27,314 nucleotides of DNA from Spirochaetia bacterium (lineage in GTDB: Bacteria; Spirochaetota; Spirochaetia; Treponematales; Breznakiellaceae), in the NCBI GenBank assembly GCA_025997715.1, contig BNUY01000022.1, forward strand, positions 1 through 27,314, read 5' to 3'. Under the pieces are notes generated by a model that did no database searches, had not been told where the DNA came from, and worked only from the letters and a program-made list of their open reading frames with translations. The translations under genes were made by a program, and so were the position numbers. Numbering within the stretch: the stretch's first letter is position 1; each line of letters opens with the position of its first letter. Below, in pieces: positions 1 to 7,765 of this stretch.

Positions 1-1
1 G

Positions 2-1159
2 GCTTATCAATCACCAATCAAGCGTGTACTAAATTATCAAGTGCATGACTTTTGTAGTGAAAATTGGTGTAAGGAAACTCAGTTATCCGACAAGCAGGTT
101 ACAACACTGTTAAAATATTTTGGAGAGAATCGTGAACTGGTGGTAAATTTTACAAAAGCGCTTTTACCAAAAGGTTCTGCAAAAACAGAAAACTTTGTTA
201 TGATGGATTCAACTCATATTATGAGCAATTCAGAAAATCTTGCAGTCAATGTTCCCGGATATAATCCCTCTTTTGATTTTGGGAAACAAATACGTTTGAT
301 GTATATGTTTAGTTCTGAGATTAAGAAGCCGGTTTACTATCGTCTTGTAAATGGTAATATACCGGATATTGCATCAATGTCGCTCTGTATACAGGAATTA
401 GGGGCTAAAAACGTGGTATTCATAGCAGACAAGGGCTTTTACAGTGAAGCAAACATAACGCTTCTTGAAGAAGAAAGTTTAAAGTTTTTAATTCCGCTTC
501 GCCGGAACAATCCGGCTATTGATTATGCACAATTAGGTGAAAATAATTTTAAGCAAAAAAGAAGATTTTTTATATTTCAAAAAAGAATCATATGGTATTA
601 TCAATATGAAAAAGAGGGCCGCAATTATGTTACATTCTTAGATGAACGTTTGCGTGTAGAGGAAGAAGAAGATTACCTAAACAGAATCGTTACTCAGCCT
701 GATGGTTATTCCGAGAAAGAATATCTTGAAAAACTATTGTCTTTCGGAACACTTACTCTGGCATATAATCTTGATGGTTCAGAAAGCAATAGCGGTGAAA
801 CAGAAAATCAAACACCGATTGCTGTCGAACAATTGTACGTGCTTTACAAACAGCGTAATGAAATAGAAATAATGTTTGATAGTTATAAAAACTTTTTGAA
901 GTCTGACGTAATGTATATGCAGGATAGGCATGTTTGTGAGGGATGGTTATTTGCAAACTTCATAGCGATGATAGCATATTATAAATTGTATGATCGTTTG
1001 CGTAATGCAAACTTATTAAAAAAAGAATCGCCAAAAGATATTATTGAACTTGCTAAAGCTGTCTATCAAATGAAAATACAAGGTGAGTGGCAATGTAGCG
1101 AAATCCCAAAAAGGACTCGCGAAATTTTCAAAAAAATAGGCATAGACTGCCTAAAATAA
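2..1159 (+). CDS. IS4-type DDE transposase, 5' end outside the window
   Basis: This is the C-terminal part of a cut-and-paste transposase of the IS4/IS1634 superfamily. The frame is open to the left edge of the window, so the GTG at 41 is not the true start. Counting from that GTG, the first catalytic Asp lies in MMDSTH (about residue 56), the second in ADKGFYS (about 130), and the Glu in YKQRNEIEIMFDSYK (about 270-285). The last motif has the exact Y-2-R-3-E-6-K spacing that defines the IS4 family. The region after it is hydrophobic (LFANFIAMIAYYKLYDRL), as is usual for these proteins. The stop lies 12 bp before an 80-bp end of an IS1595-like element, which suggests this IS landed inside that element. 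The visible part looks intact. The exact IS family is uncertain; the DDE transposase call is firm. Confidence 0.85.
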   Translation, partial: AYQSPIKRVLNYQVHDFCSENWCKETQLSDKQVTTLLKYFGENRELVVNFTKALLPKGSAKTENFVMMDSTHIMSNSENLAVNVPGYNPSFDFGKQIRLMYMFSSEIKKPVYYRLVNGNIPDIASMSLCIQELGAKNVVFIADKGFYSEANITLLEEESLKFLIPLRRNNPAIDYAQLGENNFKQKRRFFIFQKRIIWYYQYEKEGRNYVTFLDERLRVEEEEDYLNRIVTQPDGYSEKEYLEKLLSFGTLTLAYNLDGSESNSGETENQTPIAVEQLYVLYKQRNEIEIMFDSYKNFLKSDVMYMQDRHVCEGWLFANFIAMIAYYKLYDRLRNANLLKKESPKDIIELAKAVYQMKIQGEWQCSEIPKRTREIFKKIGIDCLK

Positions 1160-1171
1160 GCGGAGTTAGGG

Positions 1172-1251
1172 TTTCATAGACAACCTCTTATACTTATTAT
1201 GTAAGTAAATACTTATGACTTTTTTCAGGTGCAGTCTTATGGAACAGAGCC
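1172..1251 (-). repeat. 80-bp terminal segment of an IS1595-like element
   Basis: The reverse complement of this block is identical over 80 bp to 14352-14431, the left end of the small element described there. It starts with GGCTCTGTTCCATAA, the same first 15 bases as the IS1595 transposon at 10217. It ends just after an ATG on the minus strand that runs into a stop within three codons. The outer end abuts an IS1182 transposase remnant, so this is an insertion into that gene. Its other end is not visible. Confidence 0.8.
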
Positions 1252-1252
1252 A

Positions 1253-1381
1253 TCAGTTATCGGGTTCCGGCAATTTCTTGTACGAGGGCTTGAGAAGGTT
1301 AACACGGAATGGTCGATAGTGAAATTAGCCTATAATTTCAAGCGGCTCCATCGCCTCTCATGCGCTACCGTGCCGAATTAG
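1253..1381 (+). pseudogene. C-terminal remnant of an IS1182-type transposase
   Basis: Only the last ~40 codons remain, up to the TAG at 1379-1381. The translation contains FRQFLVRGLEKVNTEWSIV followed by KLAYNFKRLHRL, which is the characteristic C-terminal end of IS1182-family transposases (RGLEKVxTEWxLxxLAYNxKRL). The rest of the gene is cut off by the IS1595-like end at 1251. About 120 bp further on, a sequence ending near 1500 (CCGACAGGCTCCTA) resembles the outer end of such an IS. That last assignment is from memory of similar elements and is less certain. Confidence 0.7.
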
Positions 1382-1582
1382 AGGGAATAGGGGGATAGTT
1401 TTGGCCGGATGATGCCGGAAAAGTGCCGAGTTGCCGGTTTTTTGGTCAAAATTCTTACCGTCCGGCTGATTTCGCCAGGGAAAGTCCGACAGGCTCCTAG
1501 AGGAGATACACAGAAATTTCCAGCAGGTCAACGTAAAACCAATAAATAGCAGTAGGAGTTAGTGCAAGGCAACGAACACTAA
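1382..1582. other. Non-coding stretch: probable IS1182 outer end, then possible intron domain IV stem
   Basis: No convincing gene is present. The first ~120 bp probably form the distal non-coding end of the IS1182-type element. Around 1557-1580 there is a hairpin, GTTAGTG paired with CACTAAC, directly before the first group II intron domain V. It could be a short domain IV stem of an ORF-less intron end. Confidence 0.4.
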
Positions 1583-1690
1583 CGCGATTCTTTTTTCAGA
1601 AGAACCGGATGCCTTAATTGGGCACGTCCGGGTCTGTGGGGGCTCCGGGTGGGTAACTGCCTGGTTCTACCCGGCTTGCGTCACGAAGCT
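1583..1690 (+). ncRNA. Group II intron domain V-VI fragment (first copy)
   Basis: This block closely matches 3635-3735. It begins CTTTTTTCAGAAGAACCGG and folds as a short two-part hairpin, GAACCGGATGCC against GGGCACGTCCGGGTC. That is the layout of the 34-nt catalytic domain V, including the two-base bulge. The next hairpin (CCGGGTGGG ... TCTACCCGG), with an unpaired A near its 3' side, fits domain VI and its branch point. No reverse transcriptase lies just upstream, so this is either the 3' end of an older truncated intron or of an ORF-less one. The domain call rests on sequence similarity between the two copies and on hand folding. Confidence 0.65.
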
Positions 1691-2135
1691 CGTGAAAGGA
1701 GGAAATAGGATAAACCTTTCAACATGACCTAGTGAAACCGCTAAGAATATAGCGCACTTCACCCAGAAAGATTTAGCACATCACTGGAAGCGAGTATTGC
1801 ATGGGCCTTGGCGACAAGGTTTGTGAAGCGTATACAGCGAGTACAAAAGCCGCGTGATTGAGCCTCGAAATATTTGTCATCGCAGGGGGCTTTCGTTTTT
1901 ACGACGACGGGAGCAATAGTGAACCACGATAAGCGAGTGGGACACCCCAGCCGGGGTCAGAGAGCGGGGCATATGTACAGCAGGTCATACGGGAACGTGA
2001 GAGAACTCATGGTTTCTGGAAGCACAGAGCCGCCGCGGGCAGGCGGGATATAAATTGTCCAGGCTTCCAACCTATCCCAGGGGAGGAAGAGACGAAACCG
2101 GGAGACCGGATGAGTAACACGAAAGTGGGAAAACG

Positions 2136-2150
2136 CGGACCAAAGGTCCG
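2136..2150. repeat. 15-bp palindromic micro-repeat, copy A
   Basis: CGGACC-AAA-GGTCCG is a perfect 6-bp stem with a 3-nt loop. It is the exact reverse complement of the copy at 2413-2427. It lies in the RNA domain of the group II intron upstream of the maturase gene. Confidence 0.7.
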
Positions 2151-2412
2151 ATACCAGTACCGTCAAACGAGGAAAACGAAGTGCGATGGGAAGAATCATG
2201 AGTAGTCGTAGTACAGTCATAGTACCGATAACACAGGGGAACCGGACCCACCGGGACCCTGGCCTATGAACGCAGGGAAGGGCTGTACCTGAGAGAAGAA
2301 CCGACGAGGGGGAACAGTATGGACACACAGAAGTTCTGGGATACACTGTCAACGAAACAGCGGCGGATAGCGGAAGCGGTCCGGAAACACCCAGGAGAGA
2401 GTTTAGTGAGTG

Positions 2413-2427
2413 CGGACCTTTGGTCCG
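2413..2427. repeat. 15-bp palindromic micro-repeat, copy B, inside the RT gene
   Basis: CGGACC-TTT-GGTCCG. With the G before it (2412), it forms a 16-bp block whose removal fuses LVS to MAHHID in one continuous maturase frame. It therefore looks like an inserted sequence that caused a frameshift. Confidence 0.7.
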
Positions 2428-3233
2428 ATGGCACATCATATTGATGTGGAATGGATGTATTGCGCCTATGAACTGACACGCCGTGACGGAGCGAAAGGGA
2501 TAGACGGAGTAGGAGCGGAGGAGTACGAGAAGGGCGACCTGTGGGGGAAACTACAGAGCTTGGTAGACCGGCTGAAAAGCGGGAACTACCGGGCGCCGGC
2601 GGTACGGCGGGTATACATCCCGAAAGCCGGGAGTACAACCGAAAAGCGGCCCATAGGGATACCGACGTACGAGGACAAAATACTCCAGCGGGCGGTTCAA
2701 CTGGTACTGGAACCGATATACGAGGAAGTGTTTTATGACTTTTCCTACGGGTTCAGGCTGGGGAGATCGGCCCATCAAGCCATCGACCGAATCCGAAACG
2801 AAAGTATGAACATCAAGGGCGGATACATCATCGACATGGACATCAGTAAATATTTCGACACCATACCACACGACAAACTCCGGGAGACACTGGGACGCAG
2901 GGTTAGCGATGGAGTGATACAAAGGGCAATCGGGAAGTGGCTGAATGCCGGGGTAATGGAGCGGGGAGACGTGCGGTACAACCCCACCGGAACGCCGTAG
3001 GGAGGAGTGATTTCACCAATACTGAGTAACATATACCTCCATGAAGTACTGGATAGCTGGTTTGTGGAAACGGTACGGTATGCGGATGACGCAATCATCG
3101 GGTGTGAAAAGAAGGAGGATGCCGACCGGATTATGAAGGTGCTGGCGCTCCGTTTTGCGAAATATGGATTAACCATACACCCGGAGAAAACTAAGCTGGT
3201 AGATTTCACCAGACCGGAACGAGACAGTCACAA

Positions 3234-3248
3234 CGGACCGAAGGTCCG
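3234..3248. repeat. 15-bp palindromic micro-repeat, copy C, inside the RT gene
   Basis: CGGACC-GAA-GGTCCG, the same stem with a different loop. It lies between RPERDSHN and GNGSFTFLGF in the maturase, at a variable-length linker, and keeps the frame open. Confidence 0.7.
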
Positions 3249-3634
3249 CGGGAACGGAAGTTTTACCTTCCTGGGCTTTAAACATTATTGGGTGAAGTCA
3301 CGGAAAGGGAAATGGATAGTCGGACGGAAAACAGACAGCAAGCGGTTAAGCCGGAGCCTAAAAGCGATAGGGCAGTGGTGCAGGGAGCACAGACACTATT
3401 CAAGGAAGGAACAGCACAAGGCGCTATCAAAGAAACTCCAGGGACACTATGCCTACTACGGTGTATCGCTTAATTATGACAGCATAGCGAAATTCTATAC
3501 GAATGTCCGCAGGATATGGTTCAAATGGATTAACCGATGTTCAGCAAAAGTGACAAAGAACTGGGAACAGTTCGACGACTACTTACGGGACTATCTACTA
3601 CCGAAACCAAGAATAGTACACTCGTTTAGCTAAG

Positions 3635-3735
3635 CGAATCTTTTTTCAGAAGAACCGGATGCCTTCTTTGGTCGGGCACAGTAACCGTGGGGGCTCCGGG
3701 TGGGTAACTGCCTGGTTCTACCCGGCTAGCTTTCA
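3635..3735 (+). ncRNA. Group II intron domain V-VI (second copy, 3' end of the intron)
   Basis: It starts right after the maturase stop and repeats the 1583-1690 block with few changes. Domain V is GAACCGGATGCC paired with GGGCAC...; domain VI is the CCGGGTGGGTAAC ... CTACCCGG hairpin. The loop of domain V differs between the copies (TTAATT versus TTCTTTGGTC), which shows they are separate copies rather than a recent duplication. Confidence 0.65.
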
Positions 3736-3830
3736 CGGTATACGAAACTTCCATATGTACTCCTGTCCTTTACTCTATTGGAATTACTGGCTGTTTACGG
3801 TCCCCGCAGTGCGCCACGTAAAATCTAACC

Positions 3831-4097
3831 ATGGCGGGCTTATCTATCAATTTTCTCAATTTTCCTCTACAACCATACCCAATGGATTCCAAGCAGTTAT
3901 TCCGGGAGAACGTAACCCAGGTCATGGTCATATTTCTGGTATTTACCCTGATGGTTGTAGCCAGCAACTCCTTTACCAGTTCCATCGTGGAGCGGCAAAT
4001 TGCCCAGGGCGCCGAAGAGATGGTGCTTACCACGGAGGCGAAAGTTCAGGCGTGGCTCCAGGAAGCCCATGTCAGCCTTGTCCAGGAACTGCGATAG
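3831..4097 (+). pseudogene. Truncated second copy of the histidine kinase 5' end
   Basis: About 270 bp here match 4567-4842 closely. The fragment encodes the first membrane segment and the start of the sensor domain of the kinase below (from MDSKQLF to EAHVSLVQE), then diverges and stops at 4095-4097. The leader before MDSK carries one-base indels relative to the intact copy, while the part after MDSK is nearly identical. That pattern supports MDSK (3882 here, 4634 in the full gene) as the true start. The fragment cannot make a working kinase, although a short membrane peptide could be translated. Confidence 0.8.
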
Positions 4098-4122
4098 CAC
4101 AGGTGTTTGCGGTTCGTGGGAG

Positions 4123-4365
4123 TTATGCGGACGTGACATGGGCAAACATTTCTTTGCGCACCAACTCGCTGATGATCTCCGTAGTTGTGGTGTGTTCCGT
4201 CTCGGCCTTGGTTCGCAGCCAGGCGGAAGAAAGATCGTCCAGAATAACTATCTCGTTCCGGTGCTGCATGAAAAAGCCGCTCTTACCGTCGCCGGAAACA
4301 CGGGGAGGGTTGTTTGTCCACAGTTCGTCAAGGGCATCATATTCTTCTTCAGTCAGATCAGGCAT
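4123..4365 (-). CDS. CopG/RHH-like antitoxin (80 aa)
   Basis: This small acidic protein begins MPDLTEEEYDALDELWTNN and ends with a short helix-rich region, AWLRTKAETEHTTTTEIISE. It follows the pattern of Treponema antitoxins paired with BrnT-like toxins. Such antitoxins neutralise a partner RNase and repress their own operon through a ribbon-helix-helix or similar fold. The start is well supported by AGGAG six bases upstream of ATG 4365. The gene directly upstream (4375-4516) is the decayed toxin, ending 9 bp before this start. The antitoxin itself looks intact. The family assignment comes from recalled similarity and context, not from a clear DNA-binding motif. Confidence 0.65.
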   Translation of the reverse strand: MPDLTEEEYDALDELWTNNPPRVSGDGKSGFFMQHRNEIVILDDLSSAWLRTKAETEHTTTTEIISELVRKEMFAHVTSA

Positions 4366-4374
4366 TGGTTTCTC

Positions 4375-4516
4375 CTATTTCTTCTTGAGCAAGGCAAGAT
4401 GCTTATTCTGGCATTTCATGGCATGAAACACCTTGCGAGTTTGCTCATCGAATATCCGCCTCGGTGTAGCCGTGCTTAAATGCGGAGGCAGCAAACTGAA
4501 CCGCAACAGAAATCAT
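4375..4516 (-). pseudogene. Toxin gene remnant with internal deletion
   Basis: From ATG 4516 the frame reads MISVAVQFAASAFKHGYTEA, then DIR and a TGA stop. A second frame then gives EQTRKVFHAMKCQNKHLALL up to TAG at 4377-4375. The first part resembles the start (SAFKHGYTEADIR) and the second part the end (VFHAMKC) of small TA toxins found upstream of this antitoxin type. About 40 central codons, including the usual core, are missing. The toxin should therefore be dead while the antitoxin remains, the expected direction of decay for a TA locus. Confidence 0.6.
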
Positions 4517-4633
4517 CCTTTTACTATAACACAAAAGAGGGCGGTTTTCAAGCTGCCGCATAGCCTCATGTTAAATCTAACCATGGCCGGCTTTATCTAT
4601 CAATTTTCTCTATTTTCCTCTATACCATACCCT

Positions 4634-6019
4634 ATGGATTCCAAGCAGCTTTTCCGGGAGAACGTAACCCAGGTCATGGTCATATTTCTGGTATTTGCCC
4701 TGATGGTTGTAGCCAGCAACTCCTTTACCAGTTCCATTGTGGAGCGGCAAATTGCCCAGGGCGCCGAGGAGATGGTGCTTACCACGGAGGCGAAAGTTCA
4801 GGCGTGGCTCCAGGAAGCCCATGTCAGCATTGTCCAGGATGCCGTTTCCGTCGTTGACCGGGTGGAAATGGGCCAGTCCCCTCAGCAGATTGAAGATTAT
4901 TTTGTCTCTCTGAACGAGGCGATACTTCAAGACCCGGCAATTTTATCGGGCTTTCTCGACATTTACGGGTACGTGAACGGGGAATATATTGACGGCAGCG
5001 GCTGGCGGCCCCCGACGGAGTATGATCCCCGGGAACGGCCCTGGTATAGCAACGCCATGGCGAACCGGGGCAGGGTGGTCTTTACCGACCCCTATATTGA
5101 CGCCGAATTAGGAATCCTGGTGGTGACCGGTTCCCTGGCCCTTGTGGGGGACGCGGGGGAAGATTTTGGGGTTATCGGTATTGATGTGGATCTGGGCAAA
5201 ATTGCCGGCTATGTTACCGCCATGCAGTATTCTCGGGGCGGCTATGGGCTGCTCGTTAGTCCGGATTTAACTTTTTTGGCCCATCCGAATACGTCCTATG
5301 TCGGGCAGCCCCTTGAGTCCCTGGGGGGACCTTATAAAGAGTTGGCGGATGAGATGAAGGACAAGCCCGAAAGAATCGCCGCGTTTACCATGCGGAACAA
5401 TATGGGGATTGTGGTGATTGTTTTTTACCGGCAGATGTACAATGGCTGGTATATCGGTATCGCCAGTCCCCGGTCCAGCTATTTCCAGGATGTGCGTACC
5501 ATGGCCTTTGTCCTTTCGTTTATCGGCCTCATCATGATGGTGGTGTTGAGCGCCTTTTCGATCCGCATAAACATGGCCCGGTACCGTTCCGACGAGGAAA
5601 ACAAGGCAAAGTCCTCCTTCCTGGCCCGGGTGAGCCACGAGATACGTACCCCCATGAATTCCATCCTGGGGATGGCGGAAATTATTTTGCGGAAGGATAT
5701 TTCCGGAGAGGTCTATGAATATGCGTCGGTTATCAAACAGGCGGGGAATACCCTTCTTTCCATCATCAACGACATCCTTGATTTTTCAAAAATAGAATCC
5801 GGCCGGGTGGCGATAGAATCCCGGAAGTATCATCCTGCTTCCCTGATAAACGATGTGGTCAATGTTATCCGTATCCAGGTGGCGGAAAAGCCCATCGATT
5901 TTTTTGTAAACCTGGACGGCTCCATTCCTGCGGAGATGCTGGGGGATGATGTCCGGATACGGCAGATTCTGATCAATATCCTCAATAACGCGATAAAATA
6001 TACCCGCAGGGTTATATAA
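4634..6019 (+). CDS. Hybrid sensor histidine kinase, N-terminal half (frameshifted gene)
   Basis: This is the membrane sensor and dimerisation half of a two-component hybrid kinase. From MDSKQLF there is a membrane segment at about residues 12-32. An extracytoplasmic Cache-type sensor domain follows, with the signature YDPRERPWYSNAM and VVFTDPYID. A second membrane segment lies at about 289-311. The HisKA domain (KSSFLARVSHEIRTPMNS) has its phospho-accepting His near residue 334. The N-box of the ATPase (RIRQILINILNNAIKYT) is the last conserved motif before the frame ends at TAA 6017-6019. The next half continues in the -1 frame, so one base was lost around 6003-6010. Longer in-frame starts exist at 4583 and 4433, but indels in the duplicated leader argue for 4634. 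No good ribosome site precedes any of the three. Its ligand cannot be read from the sequence. Confidence 0.85.
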   Translation: MDSKQLFRENVTQVMVIFLVFALMVVASNSFTSSIVERQIAQGAEEMVLTTEAKVQAWLQEAHVSIVQDAVSVVDRVEMGQSPQQIEDYFVSLNEAILQDPAILSGFLDIYGYVNGEYIDGSGWRPPTEYDPRERPWYSNAMANRGRVVFTDPYIDAELGILVVTGSLALVGDAGEDFGVIGIDVDLGKIAGYVTAMQYSRGGYGLLVSPDLTFLAHPNTSYVGQPLESLGGPYKELADEMKDKPERIAAFTMRNNMGIVVIVFYRQMYNGWYIGIASPRSSYFQDVRTMAFVLSFIGLIMMVVLSAFSIRINMARYRSDEENKAKSSFLARVSHEIRTPMNSILGMAEIILRKDISGEVYEYASVIKQAGNTLLSIINDILDFSKIESGRVAIESRKYHPASLINDVVNVIRIQVAEKPIDFFVNLDGSIPAEMLGDDVRIRQILINILNNAIKYTRRVI

Positions 6020-6033
6020 CCCTGAGTGTACAG

Positions 6034-7716
6034 ATGAAACGGCTTGGGCCCGATACCTTGAAGCTGTTTTTTATCGTTGAGGACAGCGGTATCGGCATCA
6101 GCGACGGGGATATGAAACAGTTGTTCAAGGAATTTACCCGGGTAGACCGGGAGACCAATAGGGGGATAGAGGGGGTAGGCTTGGGGCTTACCATTGCCAA
6201 CTCATTCTGCCGGGCCATGGGGGGTGAAATTACCGTGGAAAGTACCTACGGCAAGGGTTCAACCTTTACCGCCGCGGTGGTCCAGCGCTTCGAGGATGAG
6301 ACGCCCCTTGCCCAGGTGCAGGATTCCGGAACGAAGCGGGTATTGGTCTATGAACGGCGGCCCAAGCATGCCGCCACGCTTCTGGAGGCCTTTTGGAGTA
6401 TCGGCATCCATCCGGCAATGGCCGGGGAACTGGAGGATTTTATGACGGGCCTGGAAGGAGCGAAATATGACTATGCCTTTGTTTCTTCCACCTATGCCGC
6501 GGAATGTATCAGCCGCTGGAACAGGGTCTTTTCCTCCACACAGCTTATTATCATGATAGAGCTGGGGGAGACCTCCGCGTACCGGGATACGGGCAGCGTC
6601 CACATGCCCATCTATTCCGGCGTTCTTGCCAATGTTCTGAACGACAGCAATACTACCGCCCTGACCCACGGGGATGAGTGGATTTCCTTTATCGCCCCTA
6701 CCGCCCGGGCGCTGATCGTGGATGATATGGCCACCAATATCCGGGTTGCGGCGGAACTGATGGCCCCCTACAAGATGCAAATCGACACCTGTATTTCCGG
6801 GGCGGAAGCACTAAAACTGGTACGGGAGAACCGGTATGACATCGTGTTTATGGACCACATGATGCCCGAAATGGACGGTATAAGCGCCACCACGGGGATA
6901 CGCGCCCTGGGCGAAAACGACCCCTATTACCGGGATTTACCCGTGGTTATGCTGACCGCGAACGCCGTTTCCGGACAAAAGGACCTGTTCCTGAAAAGCG
7001 GGCTCAATGATTTTCTGGCAAAACCCATTGGGGTACAGAAACTGGACGAAATCCTGCGGACCTGGCTGCCGGATGAAAAACAAGTTCCCGCTTCCGAACC
7101 TTTAGCGGAGGAATCCGGGGATGATACGGCGGCCATCAGTATTGAGGGGGTGGATACTGAACGGGGTCTGGCCCTTGCCGGGGGCTCCATGACGGCCTAC
7201 AAAAAGATCCTTGCCATATTTTGCGGCGATGTGGGGGAACGGCTGCCCCGGGTCCTGGCGGAGGCGGCACAGGCGGATCTGTCACCCTACACCATTACGG
7301 TGCACGCCATTAAAGGGGCCGCCCGCAGCGTTGGCGCCATGGAAACCGGGGAATTGGCGGCGGAGCTTGAAGAGGCGGGGAAAGCCGGCAACCGGTTGGT
7401 GATAGCGGAGAAAACCGGGGTATTTCTGGAGCGGCTTGAACTGCTCCGGTTCCGTATTTCCGCAGCCTTGGAACTTCGCTCCTTGAATTCCGGTTACGCT
7501 TCCCTTGACCTGGGGCCATTGAAAGAGGCGCTGCTCGCCATGGACACCGAATCGGTGAACACACAATTACTGAGCTATAGTGCTCTGCCGCTGGACAGTA
7601 ACGCTAAAACCCTTATCAGTGAAATTGAACAGTATGTTTTGCTCTTTGAGTATGAAAAGGCGGTGGAACGGATAGACCGCCGCTTAATTTATCCGGCAAG
7701 TCAATCGCGGTGTTAG
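6034..7716 (+). CDS. Hybrid sensor histidine kinase, C-terminal half: ATPase, REC and HPt domains
   Basis: This continues the kinase from the previous entry after a frameshift; coding actually resumes near 6009 (GYITLSVQMK) before the ATG at 6034. The ATPase G1 box is VEDSGIGIS and the G2 box GVGLGLTIANSF. A degenerate receiver-like domain follows (RVLVYERRPKHAATLLEAFW) that lacks the acidic pocket. A true receiver domain comes next (ALIVDDMATNIRV ... FMDHMMPEMDG ... LTANA ... LAKPI), with the phosphorylated Asp near residue 272. The C-terminus is an HPt domain (TVHAIKGAARSVGA, His near 423). The intact protein would run a His-Asp-His phosphorelay ending on an unknown response regulator. If the frameshift is real and not a sequencing error, signalling from the sensor is lost. 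Confidence 0.85.
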   Translation: MKRLGPDTLKLFFIVEDSGIGISDGDMKQLFKEFTRVDRETNRGIEGVGLGLTIANSFCRAMGGEITVESTYGKGSTFTAAVVQRFEDETPLAQVQDSGTKRVLVYERRPKHAATLLEAFWSIGIHPAMAGELEDFMTGLEGAKYDYAFVSSTYAAECISRWNRVFSSTQLIIMIELGETSAYRDTGSVHMPIYSGVLANVLNDSNTTALTHGDEWISFIAPTARALIVDDMATNIRVAAELMAPYKMQIDTCISGAEALKLVRENRYDIVFMDHMMPEMDGISATTGIRALGENDPYYRDLPVVMLTANAVSGQKDLFLKSGLNDFLAKPIGVQKLDEILRTWLPDEKQVPASEPLAEESGDDTAAISIEGVDTERGLALAGGSMTAYKKILAIFCGDVGERLPRVLAEAAQADLSPYTITVHAIKGAARSVGAMETGELAAELEEAGKAGNRLVIAEKTGVFLERLELLRFRISAALELRSLNSGYASLDLGPLKEALLAMDTESVNTQLLSYSALPLDSNAKTLISEIEQYVLLFEYEKAVERIDRRLIYPASQSRC

Positions 7717-7765
7717 AAGTAGTATCAGTTGAAACAAAAATTAGCTATAGTGACTATCGTTACCG

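Larger units (their letters stand above)
2319..3633 (+). pseudogene. Group II intron reverse transcriptase/maturase, broken
   Basis: The ancestral protein would be RNA-dependent DNA polymerase plus maturase, binding its own intron RNA for splicing and retrohoming. From ATG 2319 the N-terminus reads MDTQKFWDTLSTKQRRIAEA, then HPGESLVS, and then loses frame. Removing exactly 16 bp (2412-2427, a palindrome) restores the frame into AHHIDVEWMYCAYELTRRDG, a classic RT-0/RT-1 region. RT motifs follow: YIPKAG, RPIGIPTYEDKILQRAV, YGFRLGRSAHQAI, DMDISKYFDTI. The motif GTPQGGVISP is interrupted by TAG at 2998-3000 in place of the Gln codon. VRYADDAII holds the YADD active site, but the stretch between LDSWF and VRYADD looks about 12-15 residues too short. 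The C-terminus (LPKPRIVHSF) fits the maturase domain; no HNH endonuclease domain is seen. At least two lesions make it non-functional. Confidence 0.85.
1691..3735 (+). mobile_element. Group II intron with a degenerate maturase gene
   Basis: About 620 nt of structured RNA-like sequence precedes the reverse transcriptase. It includes the pre-ORF stretch around 2217-2290 (AGTACCGATAACACAGGGGA ...) common in bacterial group II introns. The RT/maturase gene sits in the domain IV position, and a domain V/VI pair closes the element at about 3640-3735. The 3' boundary is estimated from the similarity of the two domain VI copies, which diverge after TCAC. I could not identify a GUGYG 5' splice site, so the left boundary is only approximate. 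The maturase is broken, so the intron could move only if helped in trans. Confidence 0.65.

Noticed and set aside
1957..2439. 160-codon minus-strand frame
   Set aside because: It lies opposite the intron RNA domain, shows no family and no ribosome site.
3659..4426. 255-codon plus-strand frame over the intron end, kinase fragment and antitoxin
   Set aside because: It crosses the intron's domain V, the kinase fragment in the wrong frame and the antitoxin antisense; there is no protein-like pattern.
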